From contig NZ_RBWV01000002.1 of the NCBI RefSeq assembly GCF_003634695.1, positions 17,941-81,940 of the forward strand: DNA of 64,000 nucleotides, read 5' to 3'. Within the stretch, counting starts at the first letter, position 1. Each line of letters opens with the position of its first letter. Below, piece after piece: positions 1-10,003 of this stretch. Under the pieces are notes generated by a model. The model did no database searches and was not told the origin of the DNA. It saw only the letters and a program-made list of their open reading frames with translations. Source of the stretch: Motilibacter peucedani (GTDB lineage: Bacteria; Actinomycetota; Actinomycetes; Motilibacterales; Motilibacteraceae). A program made the position numbers and the translations under genes.

Positions 1-277
1 GCAGCGGACCGAGCTCGGCCGGCGGCCGGGTCAGGTTGTCGGTGGAGAGCAGCCACAGCGTGACGACCTTGACCCCGGACTCCTCGCACCAGCCGAGGAC
101 CTCGGTGATCTTGTCGGCGCCGCGGCGGTGCCCGGCGTGCGTCTGCTCGCCGCTCGCCTTCGCCCAGCGCCGGTTGCCGTCGAGGATGATGCCCACGTGG
201 TGAGGAGTCCGCGCCGTGTCGAGCCGCCGCGCCAGCCGCGCGGCGTAGGCGGCATAGGCGACGTCCCTCAGCCCCAC
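1..277 (-). CDS. Z-isoprenyl diphosphate synthase (UppS family), N-terminal part, cut by window edge
   Basis: Partial: the 92 N-terminal codons are inside the window and the gene continues beyond base 1. The family condenses isopentenyl diphosphate onto an allylic primer in cis configuration, giving lipid carriers or Z-farnesyl diphosphate for the cell envelope. The signature ILDGNRRWA (residues 31-39) is seen; its Asp33 is the Mg/diphosphate-binding catalytic residue, and LLSTDNL follows near residue 77. The start is a GTG at 277 with GGGAGG just upstream; the N-terminus GLRDVAYAAYAARL is typical of the family. Actinomycetes usually carry two paralogues. Residual sequence and genomic neighbours (YyaL-type gene, mca, greA) resemble the Rv1086 Z-FPP synthase type more than the main UppS, but the missing C-terminus prevents a firm choice. 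Confidence 0.85.
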   Translation of the reverse strand, partial: MGLRDVAYAAYAARLARRLDTARTPHHVGIILDGNRRWAKASGEQTHAGHRRGADKITEVLGWCEESGVKVVTLWLLSTDNLTRPPAELGPL

Positions 278-308
278 GCGCCCTCCCAGAGCCCCGGATG
301 CGGGAACA

Positions 309-863
309 CTACCCCCGGGGCTCGGGGCCGCGGTCGCGCACCCGCTCGACGTGCTCGAGCGCCTCGCGCAGCTCCGCGAGCCAGCTCTCGCTGTGCTGGC
401 CGACCAGGCGGACGCACCAGGCCAGGGCGTCGGCCCGGGAGCGCGCGACGCCCGCGTCGACGAGGGTGTCGAGCACCCGACGCTCGGGCTGGCGCAGCCG
501 CGTCATGACCGGGACGGCGAGGTGGGTGAACAGGTGGGTCTCCGTGCCGCTCGACACGCCCCACGCGACCTTGCGGCCGAAGGTGTGCTCGGCCTCGCGG
601 GCGACGGCCATGCGCTGCTCGCGGGTCTCCTCGCGGAACCGCTTCGCCCGGCCGGCGAACGCCGCGGCCCGCTCGGCCTCCGAGGCGTCGCTGCCCAGGT
701 CGGGGGCCGGCAGCGTGCCGACCACGACGATCTCCTCGCGGTCCACGGTGACCGAGGGCGCACCCTCGAACCAGCCGTCGGGCAGCCGCCCGACGAACCA
801 TCCCCGCAGCCGCTCCTCCTGCTCGCGGCGCCGTGCGCCGCTGTCGTTCTCTGGTGTGGTCAT
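309..863 (-). CDS. Conserved actinobacterial hypothetical protein
   Basis: 184 residues, no signal peptide or membrane segment. The N-terminal half is charged and Arg/Glu-rich (RAKRFREETREQRMAVARE, around residues 73-91). The C-terminal third has a patterned helix-rich stretch (PVMTRLRQPERRVLDTLVDAG) followed by ADALAWCVRLV, which could be a small helical fold. I recall similar uncharacterised proteins in many actinomycetes but cannot assign a function. It lies 31 bp upstream of the prenyl synthase start and 10 bp downstream of the YyaL-type stop, on the same strand, so the three genes probably share a transcript. Nothing in the sequence shows catalytic residues. Confidence 0.75.
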   Translation of the reverse strand: MTTPENDSGARRREQEERLRGWFVGRLPDGWFEGAPSVTVDREEIVVVGTLPAPDLGSDASEAERAAAFAGRAKRFREETREQRMAVAREAEHTFGRKVAWGVSSGTETHLFTHLAVPVMTRLRQPERRVLDTLVDAGVARSRADALAWCVRLVGQHSESWLAELREALEHVERVRDRGPEPRG

Positions 864-873
864 GAAGCAATGA

Positions 874-2931
<2,058 letters not shown>

Positions 2932-3054
2932 GTCCCCAGCACAGCAGACGGCACCGGCGAGCCGGATGGCACGGGGGTGCGCCGGGCTCTGGACGGCGGT
3001 CGGGGACGGCGCTAGCGTCGTCGGCAGCCATCAGCGCTCCTAGGGGGACGAGCA

Positions 3055-3510
3055 ATGAAGCGCAGCACTCTCGGGGCAGCCACGGCGGCCCTCGCCCTGG
3101 CGGCCCTCCTGCCGCAGCAGGCCGCGCAGGCGGCCGACCACACCATCGGCCGCGGCACCGTCCTCGCCGCGGGCACCGACGACATGAACAACGGCGAGGG
3201 CATCATCTGGGAGAGCGGGTCCGGCCGGGTCCGCCACCTCGGAGCGGGCACGTGGAAGTCGCAGGACTTCTACGAGTGCGGCTTCGACGAGGACGGCGCC
3301 TACTGCGACGACACCTACTACTTCGACTTCTGGCTGGCCGACGGGTCCGGGTCGTTGACGGGCATGGACCCCGACTCGCCCACCGTCCAGCTCCAGGGCA
3401 CGGGGTCGCTCGCCGGGTGGAGCGGGCGCGTCTCCCTGGTCCGCAAGACGGTCGGACACCGCGACGTCCGGCTGTTCGAGGGCGAGATCACCGCGCCCGC
3501 CGAGCGCTAG
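3055..3510 (+). CDS. Small secreted protein of unknown function
   Basis: 151 residues beginning with a clear Sec signal peptide: MKR, an Ala/Leu-rich core and a predicted cleavage after AAQAA at about residue 27. The mature part (about 125 residues) is acidic and aromatic-rich, with two cysteines in a short segment (YECGFDEDGAYCDD) that could form a disulphide outside the cell. AGGGGG lies 10 nt before the ATG. A candidate promoter (CTGGAC, 18-nt spacer, TAGCGT at 3013-3018) precedes it. The end overlaps the converging TetR gene by four bases. I do not recognise a family; a beta-sandwich exoprotein is a guess. Confidence 0.75.
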   Translation: MKRSTLGAATAALALAALLPQQAAQAADHTIGRGTVLAAGTDDMNNGEGIIWESGSGRVRHLGAGTWKSQDFYECGFDEDGAYCDDTYYFDFWLADGSGSLTGMDPDSPTVQLQGTGSLAGWSGRVSLVRKTVGHRDVRLFEGEITAPAER

Positions 3511-4094
3511 GCACCGGCCGGAGCGGGAAGCAGGCCGTCGACGCCGGCGATGAGCGTGTCGCTCACGAGCTCCGGGTCGAACAGGCACCCGGCGGCCATC
3601 GCACCGTCTCGCAGCATGACGAAGTGCCGCGCGGCAGCGTCAGCGGTCGCAGCGTCGATGCGCGCGAAGACGCTCGCCAGGGTGTCGAGGAACCACTGCC
3701 GGTGCTCGAGCACGGCCTGGTGCACGGGCGAGGCCGGGTCGGGGTACTCCGCGACGGCGTTGAGGAACGCGCACCCACGGAAGCCGGACGACCGGATCCC
3801 GTCGGCAATGGCTGCGGCGACCGCCCGCAGCACCTCCGCCGGGGGCAGCTTGCCCTCCAGCAGCGGCTGCACCTGAGCCCGCACGGACCGGTCGGCCGAC
3901 TGCAGGTAGGCGAGGACCAGGTCCTCCTTGCCCGGGAAGTGCCGGTAGAAGGTTGCTCGAGTGACGCTCGCCTCAGCGACGACGCGGTCGACGCCGACGG
4001 AGTGGATGCCCTCGGCGTAGAACACCGCGCTCGCCGTGGCCAGCAGGCGGTCGCGGGCAGCGGAGGGACGCAGGTCCGGCTCGCGGGTGGTCAT
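3507..4094 (-). CDS. TetR/AcrR family transcriptional repressor
   Basis: 195 residues. The N-terminal HTH is recognisable: AARDRLLATASAVFYAEGIH, then SVTRATFYRHFPGKEDLVLAYL at about residues 45-66. The C-terminal ligand domain contains SSGFRGCAFLNAVAEYPD, typical of the AcrR subgroup that responds to small organic molecules. The gene is divergent from the membrane-protein gene at 4227. The 130-bp intergenic region holds two AGAACG-n2-CGTTCT inverted repeats (4113-4126 and 4167-4184), which are the likely operators for autoregulation and control of the divergent gene. The inducer is unknown. Confidence 0.93.
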   Translation of the reverse strand: MTTREPDLRPSAARDRLLATASAVFYAEGIHSVGVDRVVAEASVTRATFYRHFPGKEDLVLAYLQSADRSVRAQVQPLLEGKLPPAEVLRAVAAAIADGIRSSGFRGCAFLNAVAEYPDPASPVHQAVLEHRQWFLDTLASVFARIDAATADAAARHFVMLRDGAMAAGCLFDPELVSDTLIAGVDGLLPAPAGA

Positions 4095-4112
4095 TCCACG
4101 AGCCTACGCGAC

Positions 4113-4126
4113 AGAACGTTCGTTCT
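4113..4126. promoter_or_regulatory. TetR operator O1 (AGAACGTTCGTTCT)
   Basis: Inverted repeat AGAACG-TT-CGTTCT, adjacent to and overlapping by one base the TTGACA element (4126-4131) of the rightward promoter. It shares its half-sites with the second site, 56 bp downstream centre to centre, which points to one repressor binding both. Confidence 0.75.
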
Positions 4127-4154
4127 TGACAGGTGCGGCGACTGCTGAGACAGT
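4126..4154 (+). promoter_or_regulatory. Candidate promoter of the 4227 membrane-protein gene
   Basis: A perfect -35 TTGACA at 4126-4131, a 17-nt spacer and a weak -10 GACAGT at 4149-4154. The element lies between the two TetR-type inverted repeats, so a dimer at either site would block RNA polymerase. The -10 is poor, hence moderate confidence. Confidence 0.5.
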
Positions 4155-4166
4155 TCTCGGCGACAA

Positions 4167-4184
4167 GCAGAACGATCGTTCTGC
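4167..4184. promoter_or_regulatory. TetR operator O2 (18-bp perfect palindrome)
   Basis: GCAGAACGATCGTTCTGC is a perfect palindrome with the same AGAACG/CGTTCT half-sites as the site at 4113-4126. It falls just after the predicted transcription start of the rightward gene, a classical repressor position. Confidence 0.78.
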
Positions 4185-4226
4185 CTGCAGAGCCGACTCA
4201 CCGCCATGCGCGAAGGACCGCCCACC

Positions 4227-4799
4227 ATGACTCCTGCCGCCCTGACCAACCTCTACTCCGCCCGCGCCGGCTTCGCCGTCGTCTGGGCCGTCGCCCTTCT
4301 CGCCGCCGGACCCGACCTCGGACCCCTGCAGGTGGCGCTGCTCGTGCTCTACCCGCTCGTGGACGCGGCGGCGACCTCGCTCGACGCCCGGGCCTCGCGC
4401 GGGCCGGGCGTCGTCTCGGGGCTCTGGGCCAACGCCGCCCTCAGCCTGGTCACTGCCGCGGCGCTGGCCGCCGCGTGCGCGTCGGGAGTCCCTGCCGTGC
4501 TGCGTGTCTGGGGTGCGTGGGCGGTAGTGGCAGGTGTCGCGCAGCTGGCGGTGGGCGCGCGACGGATCCGTGGCACGAGCGGACAGTGGCCTCTGGTGGT
4601 CAGCGGGGCCATCTCCGTGCTGGCCGGTGCGTCCTTCGTCGCGATGGCCGGAGGCGACGATCCGGAGCTCACCTCCGTCGCCGGCTACGCCGTGCTGGGC
4701 GGCGTGTTCTTCCTCGCCTCCGCGCTGCGCCTGCGCCGGTCGGCGAAGCGCAGCGGTCAGCGCGCGATGGCGACCAGCCCGGCCACACCGACGGCGTAG
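4227..4799 (+). CDS. Small integral membrane protein (DUF308-like)
   Basis: 190 residues with about six hydrophobic segments separated by short Arg-containing loops (SLDARASRGPG, GARRIRGTSGQW), the pattern of DUF308/HdeD-like or related membrane proteins; I cannot fix the family. The ATG at 4227 is preferred over the in-frame ATG at 4206 because GAAGGA (4212-4217) is then correctly spaced. It is divergent from, and probably repressed by, the TetR regulator. Its 3' end overlaps the converging cation exchanger gene by 43 bp. A role in solute efflux or membrane stress is only suggested by the TetR pairing. Confidence 0.75.
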   Translation: MTPAALTNLYSARAGFAVVWAVALLAAGPDLGPLQVALLVLYPLVDAAATSLDARASRGPGVVSGLWANAALSLVTAAALAAACASGVPAVLRVWGAWAVVAGVAQLAVGARRIRGTSGQWPLVVSGAISVLAGASFVAMAGGDDPELTSVAGYAVLGGVFFLASALRLRRSAKRSGQRAMATSPATPTA

Positions 4800-5821
4800 A
4801 GCACGAGCACCACCAGCGAGTCGACGCCCATGCGGGCGGTCCTGCGCCGGGGCCGGAAGAGCAGTCCGCCCATGTAGACCAGGGTCAGCAGGATCGCCAC
4901 CGCCGTGAGGTAGATGTCGCTGGCGTGCGCCTGAGGGAGCACCGCCTTGCCCGACAGCAGGGTCGCCAGCAGGAAGAGGACCGGCAGGAAGGCGTTGCCT
5001 CCGAAGATGTCGCTCATCGCGAGCTGGTAGTCGCCGGCCTTGACCGAGGTGAGCCCGGTCGAGAGCTCCGGCAGGCTCGTGGCCGCCGCCAGGATCGTCG
5101 CCCCGAACAGCACGCCGGAGAAGCCGATGTGCTCCGAGATCGCGTCGCCGCTGCGCTCGAGCACCACGCCGGCCACCAGGGTGACCAGGGCCGCGACACC
5201 GAAGACGGTGGCCGACCGTGCGGTGCTCACGCCCTTGTCCGTCGCCGCCTTCTCCGCCTTGGCCTGCGAGTGGCCGCGCGGCTCGTCCTGGTTGTCGGGT
5301 GCCTCGCCGGACTCGTGCCACGGCAGCGACGTCCCTGCCCGCTGCAGCAGCAGCAGCCCCACCACCCAGAGCACCGCGATCAGCACGGTCGCGGGGGTGA
5401 GCCGCCAGACGATCAGGTCGTCGGGGAGCTGGCTGCCCGCGATGACGACGCCGAGGACCGCGACGACGAGCGCGCCCTCGAGCACCAGCACGAGCGAGGC
5501 GGCGCGGTAGGTGAGCGGGTGGTCGCCGCGTACGCCGAACGCGTCGAGCGCCACCAGCACGACGGTCTGGATCGCGATGCCGCCGAGGATGTTGCCGACG
5601 GCCACCCCGACGTTGCCGCTCACGGCCGCGCTGGCGGTGATCGCGATCTCGGGCAGGTTGGTCGCGATCGCCAGCATGATCAGACCACCGAGCGCCGCAC
5701 CGAGGTGCAGCCGGGTCGCGAGCACGTCGGTCTGGTTCGACAGCTGGACGCCGGCGACCCAGATCGCCGCAGCTGCGGCAGCGAAGATCAGCAGCAGCAA
5801 GGAAAGTGCGAGCCCTGACAA
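4757..5821 (-). CDS. Sodium/calcium exchanger (CaCA) family protein
   Basis: 354 residues, about ten transmembrane segments. The two alpha repeats of the CaCA superfamily are present in inverted-duplicate fashion. Repeat 1 has NLPEIAITASAAVSGN followed by VGNILGGIAIQT. Repeat 2 has ATSLPELSTGLTSVKAGD followed by MSDIFGGNAFLPVL. The Glu in each (N/S)LPE motif is the cation ligand in structurally known exchangers. An acidic/polar loop between the halves (around residues 170-195) is the expected cytosolic linker. The protein should exchange Ca2+ or another cation for Na+ or H+ at the plasma membrane; substrate choice cannot be read from sequence. Tail-to-tail overlap with the 4227 gene. Confidence 0.9.
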   Translation of the reverse strand: MSGLALSLLLLIFAAAAAAIWVAGVQLSNQTDVLATRLHLGAALGGLIMLAIATNLPEIAITASAAVSGNVGVAVGNILGGIAIQTVVLVALDAFGVRGDHPLTYRAASLVLVLEGALVVAVLGVVIAGSQLPDDLIVWRLTPATVLIAVLWVVGLLLLQRAGTSLPWHESGEAPDNQDEPRGHSQAKAEKAATDKGVSTARSATVFGVAALVTLVAGVVLERSGDAISEHIGFSGVLFGATILAAATSLPELSTGLTSVKAGDYQLAMSDIFGGNAFLPVLFLLATLLSGKAVLPQAHASDIYLTAVAILLTLVYMGGLLFRPRRRTARMGVDSLVVLVLYAVGVAGLVAIAR

Positions 5822-5866
5822 GGAAGGTCCTCCGGTGGTGGGTGGTGGACTGCGTGCTGTCGGTCC

Positions 5867-6049
5867 TCAGTCCCTCGCGGAGGCGTCGAGGCGGACCTCG
5901 GCGCGTGCGGCCACCACCCTCGCGGTGCGCGCGCTCTCGAGCGCGAGGTCACGGGTCGGGTAGGTCGGGCTGCGTCCCAGGACCTCCTCGTCGTGCTGCA
6001 GCGACCAGAACCAGCCGCCGCTGTCGCGGAAGACCGTGACTGCCTCCAT
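5867..6049 (-). CDS. Small protein, DUF1508/YegP-like
   Basis: 60 residues. The aromatic start MEAVTVFRDSGGWFWSLQ with a later DLALESARTAR helix resembles the single beta-beta-beta-alpha unit of DUF1508 (YegP) proteins, in which an FxxxxGxWxWxL strand precedes the helix. AGGAGA stands upstream of the ATG with good spacing, supporting translation. It sits on the strand of the cation exchanger, 45 bp upstream of it, with the membrane gene at 6085 a further 35 bp upstream, so the three form a probable operon. Function unknown. Confidence 0.65.
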   Translation of the reverse strand: MEAVTVFRDSGGWFWSLQHDEEVLGRSPTYPTRDLALESARTARVVAARAEVRLDASARD

Positions 6050-6084
6050 CGGTGTCTCCTCTCGCTCGAAGGTGGGCGTGGACC

Positions 6085-6498
6085 TCAGGAGCCGTGGGCG
6101 TCGCGGTGGGCGTGTGCGCTCCGGGCGGTCGCGGCCAGCGTGGTGAGCGCGCAGAGCAGCGCGACTCCCCCGACCCCGACCTGCACCCAGACCACGCGGG
6201 CGAACCGGTCACCGTCCGAGTCCTCGAGGGCAGTGGCGACAAGCAGCACCACGGCGACGACGAGCGCACCGGTGGCACTGCGCCGCGCGCGCAGGGGCGC
6301 CACGAGGTTGCCGACGGCGCACAGGCCGAGCAGCGTCGCGAGCACGACGTCGCGCATGATCAGGTCGGAGCCCGCGCCGGCCCAGTGGTAGAGCCCGAGG
6401 GCCGAGACCAGGAGCACGACGGCCGCGCTCATCGTGATCGTCGCCGCGGTCGCCGCCGTCGCCGTGCGGGCTGCCGCTGGTCTGCTGGTGGTCGCCAT
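6085..6498 (-). CDS. Small four-helix membrane protein, unknown function
   Basis: 137 residues with four hydrophobic segments (approximately residues 20-38, 46-65, 74-91 and 103-122) and a His-containing tail (SAHAHRDAHGS). GAGGAGGTGCG directly precedes the ATG at 6498, which is preferred over an ATG 18 codons upstream that lacks a good ribosome site. It is divergent from the MarR regulator at 6594; the 95-bp gap holds a TGCAT-n2-ATGCA inverted repeat that could control both directions. No family recognised. Confidence 0.7.
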   Translation of the reverse strand: MATTSRPAAARTATAATAATITMSAAVVLLVSALGLYHWAGAGSDLIMRDVVLATLLGLCAVGNLVAPLRARRSATGALVVAVVLLVATALEDSDGDRFARVVWVQVGVGGVALLCALTTLAATARSAHAHRDAHGS

Positions 6499-6539
6499 CG
6501 CACCTCCTCGTCGTCTGACCTGTGCATACCCACAGCGTC

Positions 6540-6551
6540 TGCATCTATGCA
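6540..6551. promoter_or_regulatory. Inverted repeat TGCATCTATGCA, candidate MarR operator
   Basis: TGCAT-CT-ATGCA lies between the divergent membrane gene and the MarR gene; a further TGCATA half-site is at 6523-6528. MarR dimers bind such short inverted repeats near their own promoters. Assignment is by position only. Confidence 0.5.
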
Positions 6552-6593
6552 ACCTTTGGCATGGGACAGGAACGCCGGGGAAAGGAAGCTGTG

Positions 6594-7103
6594 GTGAGCG
6601 GGACAGCGGTGACCGAGGTGCTGCGCGGCGGGCGAGTGCTCGTCGCCATCGCTGCCCGCGCCCTGGCGGCCTACGCGGAGGACGTCACCGTCTCCCAGCT
6701 GCGGGTGCTCGTGCTCGTGGGTGGCCGCGGCCCGCTGCGTGCCGCCGACCTCGCCGCCGAGCTCGACACCGACAGCTCCTCCGCGACCCGGCTCATCGAC
6801 CGGCTCGTCCGCAAGAGGCTGCTCGACCGGCGGCGCGACGAGCTCGACCGCCGGGTGGTGCTGCTCTCGCTCGCCCCTGAGGGCGAGCGGCTGCTCGAGG
6901 CGATGAACCGGCACCGGCGGGCAGGCATCGGCCGGCTGCTCGCCCGGCTCGACGACGACGCCCGCGAGCACTTGCGGCTCGGTCTCGAGGCGCTCGCCGA
7001 CGCCGCGGCCGAGGCGCCCGAGGTCGACGAGCCCGACCAGGTGTGGGCGCTGGGCTGGCAGGCCGACGTGCCCGGCTCCCGCCGGCGCGGCACCGCGACA
7101 TGA
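6594..7103 (+). CDS. MarR family transcriptional regulator
   Basis: 169 residues. The winged helix shows VSQLRVLVLVGGRGPLRAAD, then DSSSATRLIDRLVRKRLLDR (recognition helix) and RRDELDRRVVLLSLAPEGE (wing). Two GTG codons at 6591 and 6594 are possible starts; AAGGAAG at 6582-6588 favours the second. It heads a tight rightward set with glucose dehydrogenase (14 bp), a GH15 hydrolase (13 bp) and a glycosyltransferase (29 bp). It is therefore a plausible local regulator of sugar use, probably autoregulated through the 6540 inverted repeat. The C-terminal 25 residues are acidic and then Arg-rich and not typical of the family. Confidence 0.9.
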   Translation: MSGTAVTEVLRGGRVLVAIAARALAAYAEDVTVSQLRVLVLVGGRGPLRAADLAAELDTDSSSATRLIDRLVRKRLLDRRRDELDRRVVLLSLAPEGERLLEAMNRHRRAGIGRLLARLDDDAREHLRLGLEALADAAAEAPEVDEPDQVWALGWQADVPGSRRRGTAT

Positions 7104-7117
7104 CGAGAGGGAGTTCC

Positions 7118-8173
7118 ATGCGCGCACTGACGGTGAGGCCCGGCACCTCCGGCTCCGTGGAGGTGACCGACGTCCCGGAGCCCGCGGCCGCCGACGGGCA
7201 CCTGCTCGTCGACGGCCTCGCGGTAGGGGTCTGCGGCACCGACAAGGAGATCGCCTCGGGCGACTACGGCTGGGCGCCGCCCGGCGAGGACCGGCTGGTG
7301 CTGGGGCACGAGTCGCTCGGCCGGGTGCGCGAGGCCCCCGACGGCTCCGGCTTCTCGCCCGGCGACCTGGTCGTGGGCGTCGTGCGCCGGCCCGACCCGG
7401 TGCCGTGCGGTGCCTGCGCCCACGGTCAGTTCGACATGTGCCGCAACGGCCGCTACACCGAGCGGGGCATCAAGGCCCTCGACGGCTACGCGAGCGAGCG
7501 GTGGACGGTGGAGCCGGGCTACGCGGTGAAGCTCGACCCCCGGCTCGCCGACGTGGGCATGCTGCTCGAGCCGACGACGGTCGTGGCGAAGGCGTGGGAC
7601 GAGGTCGAGCACATCGGGCGCCGGTCGTGGTTCGAGCCGCACCGCGTGCTGGTCACCGGCGCCGGCCCGATCGGGCTGCTCGCCGCCCTCCTCGGCGTGC
7701 AGCGGGGGCTCGACGTGCACGTCCTCGACCAGGTCGGCGACGGGCCGAAGCCGGAGCTGGTGCGCGACCTCGGCGCGACCTACCACTCCGACGGGCTCGA
7801 CGCCGCGCTGCGGGCGGCCGGTGAGCCGGACGTCGTCATCGAGGCCACCGGCGTGGCACCCCTGGTCGTCGGGGCGATGAGCGCCACCGCGCCCTACGGC
7901 ATCGTCTGCCTCACCGGGGTCTCGTCACGGGGGCGCACGGTCAAGCTCGACGCGGGCGGCGTGAACCGCGACCTCGTCCTCGAGAACGACGTGGTCTTCG
8001 GCTCGGTCAACGCCAACCTGCACCACTACGAGCTCGGGGCGGAGGCCCTGGCGAAGGCCGACGTCGACTGGCTCCAGCGCCTGGTCTCGCGCCGAGTGCC
8101 CGTCGAGCGCTTCGCCGAGGCGTTCGAGGCGCAGCCGGAGGACGTCAAGGTCATCCTGACCCTGGCCCAGTGA
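7118..8173 (+). CDS. Zinc-dependent glucose 1-dehydrogenase (MDR superfamily)
   Basis: 351 residues. It oxidises glucose (or a related aldose) to the lactone with NAD(P). Evidence: catalytic-zinc motif VGVCGTDKEIASGDYG (Cys39) and GHESLG (His64-Glu65), the glucose-dehydrogenase version of the alcohol dehydrogenase fold. A Cys-rich lobe PCGACAHGQFDMC follows. The Rossmann motif VTGAGPIGLLAALLG and the LEPTTVVAKAWDEVE segment are specific to this subfamily. The start at 7118 is preceded by GAGAGGGAG; an alternative ATG at 7100 overlaps the MarR stop. Placed between a MarR regulator and a GH15 glucan/trehalose hydrolase, it would oxidise the glucose that the hydrolase releases (inference). Confidence 0.9.
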   Translation: MRALTVRPGTSGSVEVTDVPEPAAADGHLLVDGLAVGVCGTDKEIASGDYGWAPPGEDRLVLGHESLGRVREAPDGSGFSPGDLVVGVVRRPDPVPCGACAHGQFDMCRNGRYTERGIKALDGYASERWTVEPGYAVKLDPRLADVGMLLEPTTVVAKAWDEVEHIGRRSWFEPHRVLVTGAGPIGLLAALLGVQRGLDVHVLDQVGDGPKPELVRDLGATYHSDGLDAALRAAGEPDVVIEATGVAPLVVGAMSATAPYGIVCLTGVSSRGRTVKLDAGGVNRDLVLENDVVFGSVNANLHHYELGAEALAKADVDWLQRLVSRRVPVERFAEAFEAQPEDVKVILTLAQ

Positions 8174-8186
8174 GCGAGAGGACCCC

Positions 8187-9974
8187 GTGAGCAAGCCGAT
8201 CGAGGACTACGCCCTGCTGGGCGACCTGCACACGGCGGCGCTCGTCGCCCGCGACGGCTCGGTCGACTGGCTGTGCCTGCCCCGCTTCGACTCCCCCGCC
8301 TGCTTCGCCGCGCTGCTCGGCGACGACTCGCACGGCCGATGGCTCGTCGCGCCGGCTGCCGGCGGCGCCTGCTCCCGGCGCAGCTACCGAGACGACTCGC
8401 TGGTGCTCGACAGCGAGTGGGACACCCCCGACGGCACCGTACGCGTCACCGACTTCATGCCGCTGCGCGGCGAGGCCGCCGACGTGGTGCGCATCGTCGA
8501 AGGCGTCTCGGGGCGGGTGCCGATGCGTACCGAGCTCGTCCTGCGCTTCGACTACGGGCACATCGTGCCGTGGGTGCGCCACGTCGACGGCGACCTCGGC
8601 GCGGTGGCCGGGCCCGACGCGGTCTGGCTGCGCACGCGGGTGCCGCTCGAGGGCGAGCACCAGCGCACGGTCGGCGAGTTCGTGGTCGCGGCCGGCGAGA
8701 GGGTGCCGTTCGTCCTGACCCACCGGGCCTCGAACCTCCCGACGCCCACGCCCGTCGACCCGCAGCGCGCGCTCGAGGACACCGTCGCGTTCTGGGCGGA
8801 GTGGGTCTCCCACTGCACCTACGAGGGCGAGTGGGCCGAGGCCGTACGCCGCTCGCTCGTGCTGCTCAAGGCGCTCACCTACGCCCCCACCGGCGGCATC
8901 GTCGCCGCTGCCACGACCTCCCTGCCCGAGCAGCTGGGCGGCCCCCGCAACTGGGACTACCGGTACTCGTGGCTGCGCGACGCGGCCTTCACCCTCGAGG
9001 CGCTGATGGCCGGAGGCTTCACTTCGGAGGCGTACGCCTGGCGCGAGTGGCTCCTGCGCTCGGCCGCCGGCGACCCCGCCGACCTGCAGATCATGTACGC
9101 GGTGGACGGCGCCCGCCGCCTGACCGAGTACTCCGTCGACTGGCTGCCCGGCTACGCGGGATCGGTGCCCGTGCGCATCGGCAACGCGGCCTCGGGACAG
9201 TTCCAGCTCGACGTCTGGGGCGAGACGCTCGACGCCCTGCACCGCGGCCGGGAGGCCGGTCTGGAGACGACCGACGACGCCTGGTCGCTGCAACGGGCGC
9301 TGATGGACTTCCTCGAGGGGCACTGGCAGGAGCCGGACAGCAGCCTGTGGGAGGTGCGCGGCGACCAGCGGCACTTCGTCCACTCGAAGGTCATGGCGTG
9401 GGCCGGGGTCGACAGGGGCGTCCAGGCCGTCGAGCGGCACGGCCTCGACGGCCCTCTCGAGCGGTGGCGGGCACTGCGCGACCAGATCCACGCCGAGGTG
9501 TGCAGCAAGGGCTTCGACGGCGACCGCGGCACCTTCACCCAGTCCTACGGGTCGAAGGGCCTGGACGCCGCGCTGCTGCTCCTGCCGCGCGTGGGCTTCC
9601 TGCCGTGGGACGACGCCCGCGTCGTCGGGACGGTCGACGCGGTCCAGCGCGAGCTCTCGCAGGAGGGCTTCCTCCTGCGCTACCGCCCGGAGGCCGACGG
9701 CGGCGTCGACGGCCTCCCCGGCAGCGAGGGCGCCTTCCTGGCGTGCACCTTCTGGCTCGCGGACGCCCTCGACGGCATCGGCCGGCACGCCGAGGCGAGG
9801 GAGGTCTTCGAGCGGCTGCTAGGGCTGCGCAACGACCTCGGCATCCTGGCCGAGGAGTACGACCCGGTCGGGAAGCGCCTGGTCGGCAACGTGCCTCAGG
9901 CCTTCAGCCACGTCGGCCTGGTCAACACCGCGGTCCGGCTCGGCGGCGGCTCCGGGTCGCGCGGTGAGGGCTGA
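8187..9974 (+). CDS. Glycoside hydrolase family 15 protein (trehalase/glucoamylase-like)
   Basis: 595 residues, cytoplasmic (no signal peptide). The family opening IEDYALLGDLHTAALVARDG, the GSVDWLCLPRFDSP motif, the barrel segment GPRNWDYRYSWLRDAAFTLE and the late ILAEEYDP motif (region of the catalytic base in GH15) are all present. Mycobacterial members of this subgroup hydrolyse trehalose; others act on short alpha-glucans, so the substrate is trehalose or an alpha-glucoside. The ATG-less start is a GTG 13 bp after the dehydrogenase stop, with GAGAGGA upstream. Operon context (MarR, glucose dehydrogenase, GT4) suggests glucose release followed by oxidation. Confidence 0.92.
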   Translation: MSKPIEDYALLGDLHTAALVARDGSVDWLCLPRFDSPACFAALLGDDSHGRWLVAPAAGGACSRRSYRDDSLVLDSEWDTPDGTVRVTDFMPLRGEAADVVRIVEGVSGRVPMRTELVLRFDYGHIVPWVRHVDGDLGAVAGPDAVWLRTRVPLEGEHQRTVGEFVVAAGERVPFVLTHRASNLPTPTPVDPQRALEDTVAFWAEWVSHCTYEGEWAEAVRRSLVLLKALTYAPTGGIVAAATTSLPEQLGGPRNWDYRYSWLRDAAFTLEALMAGGFTSEAYAWREWLLRSAAGDPADLQIMYAVDGARRLTEYSVDWLPGYAGSVPVRIGNAASGQFQLDVWGETLDALHRGREAGLETTDDAWSLQRALMDFLEGHWQEPDSSLWEVRGDQRHFVHSKVMAWAGVDRGVQAVERHGLDGPLERWRALRDQIHAEVCSKGFDGDRGTFTQSYGSKGLDAALLLLPRVGFLPWDDARVVGTVDAVQRELSQEGFLLRYRPEADGGVDGLPGSEGAFLACTFWLADALDGIGRHAEAREVFERLLGLRNDLGILAEEYDPVGKRLVGNVPQAFSHVGLVNTAVRLGGGSGSRGEG

Positions 9975-10003
9975 GGCGGCGCCACGGGTGCGACGATCGC
10001 CGC

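Noticed and set aside
8151..9788. A 545-codon frame opposite the GH15 gene
   Set aside because: Low-complexity Arg/Val/Ala translation, no ribosome site, and full overlap with a recognised hydrolase.
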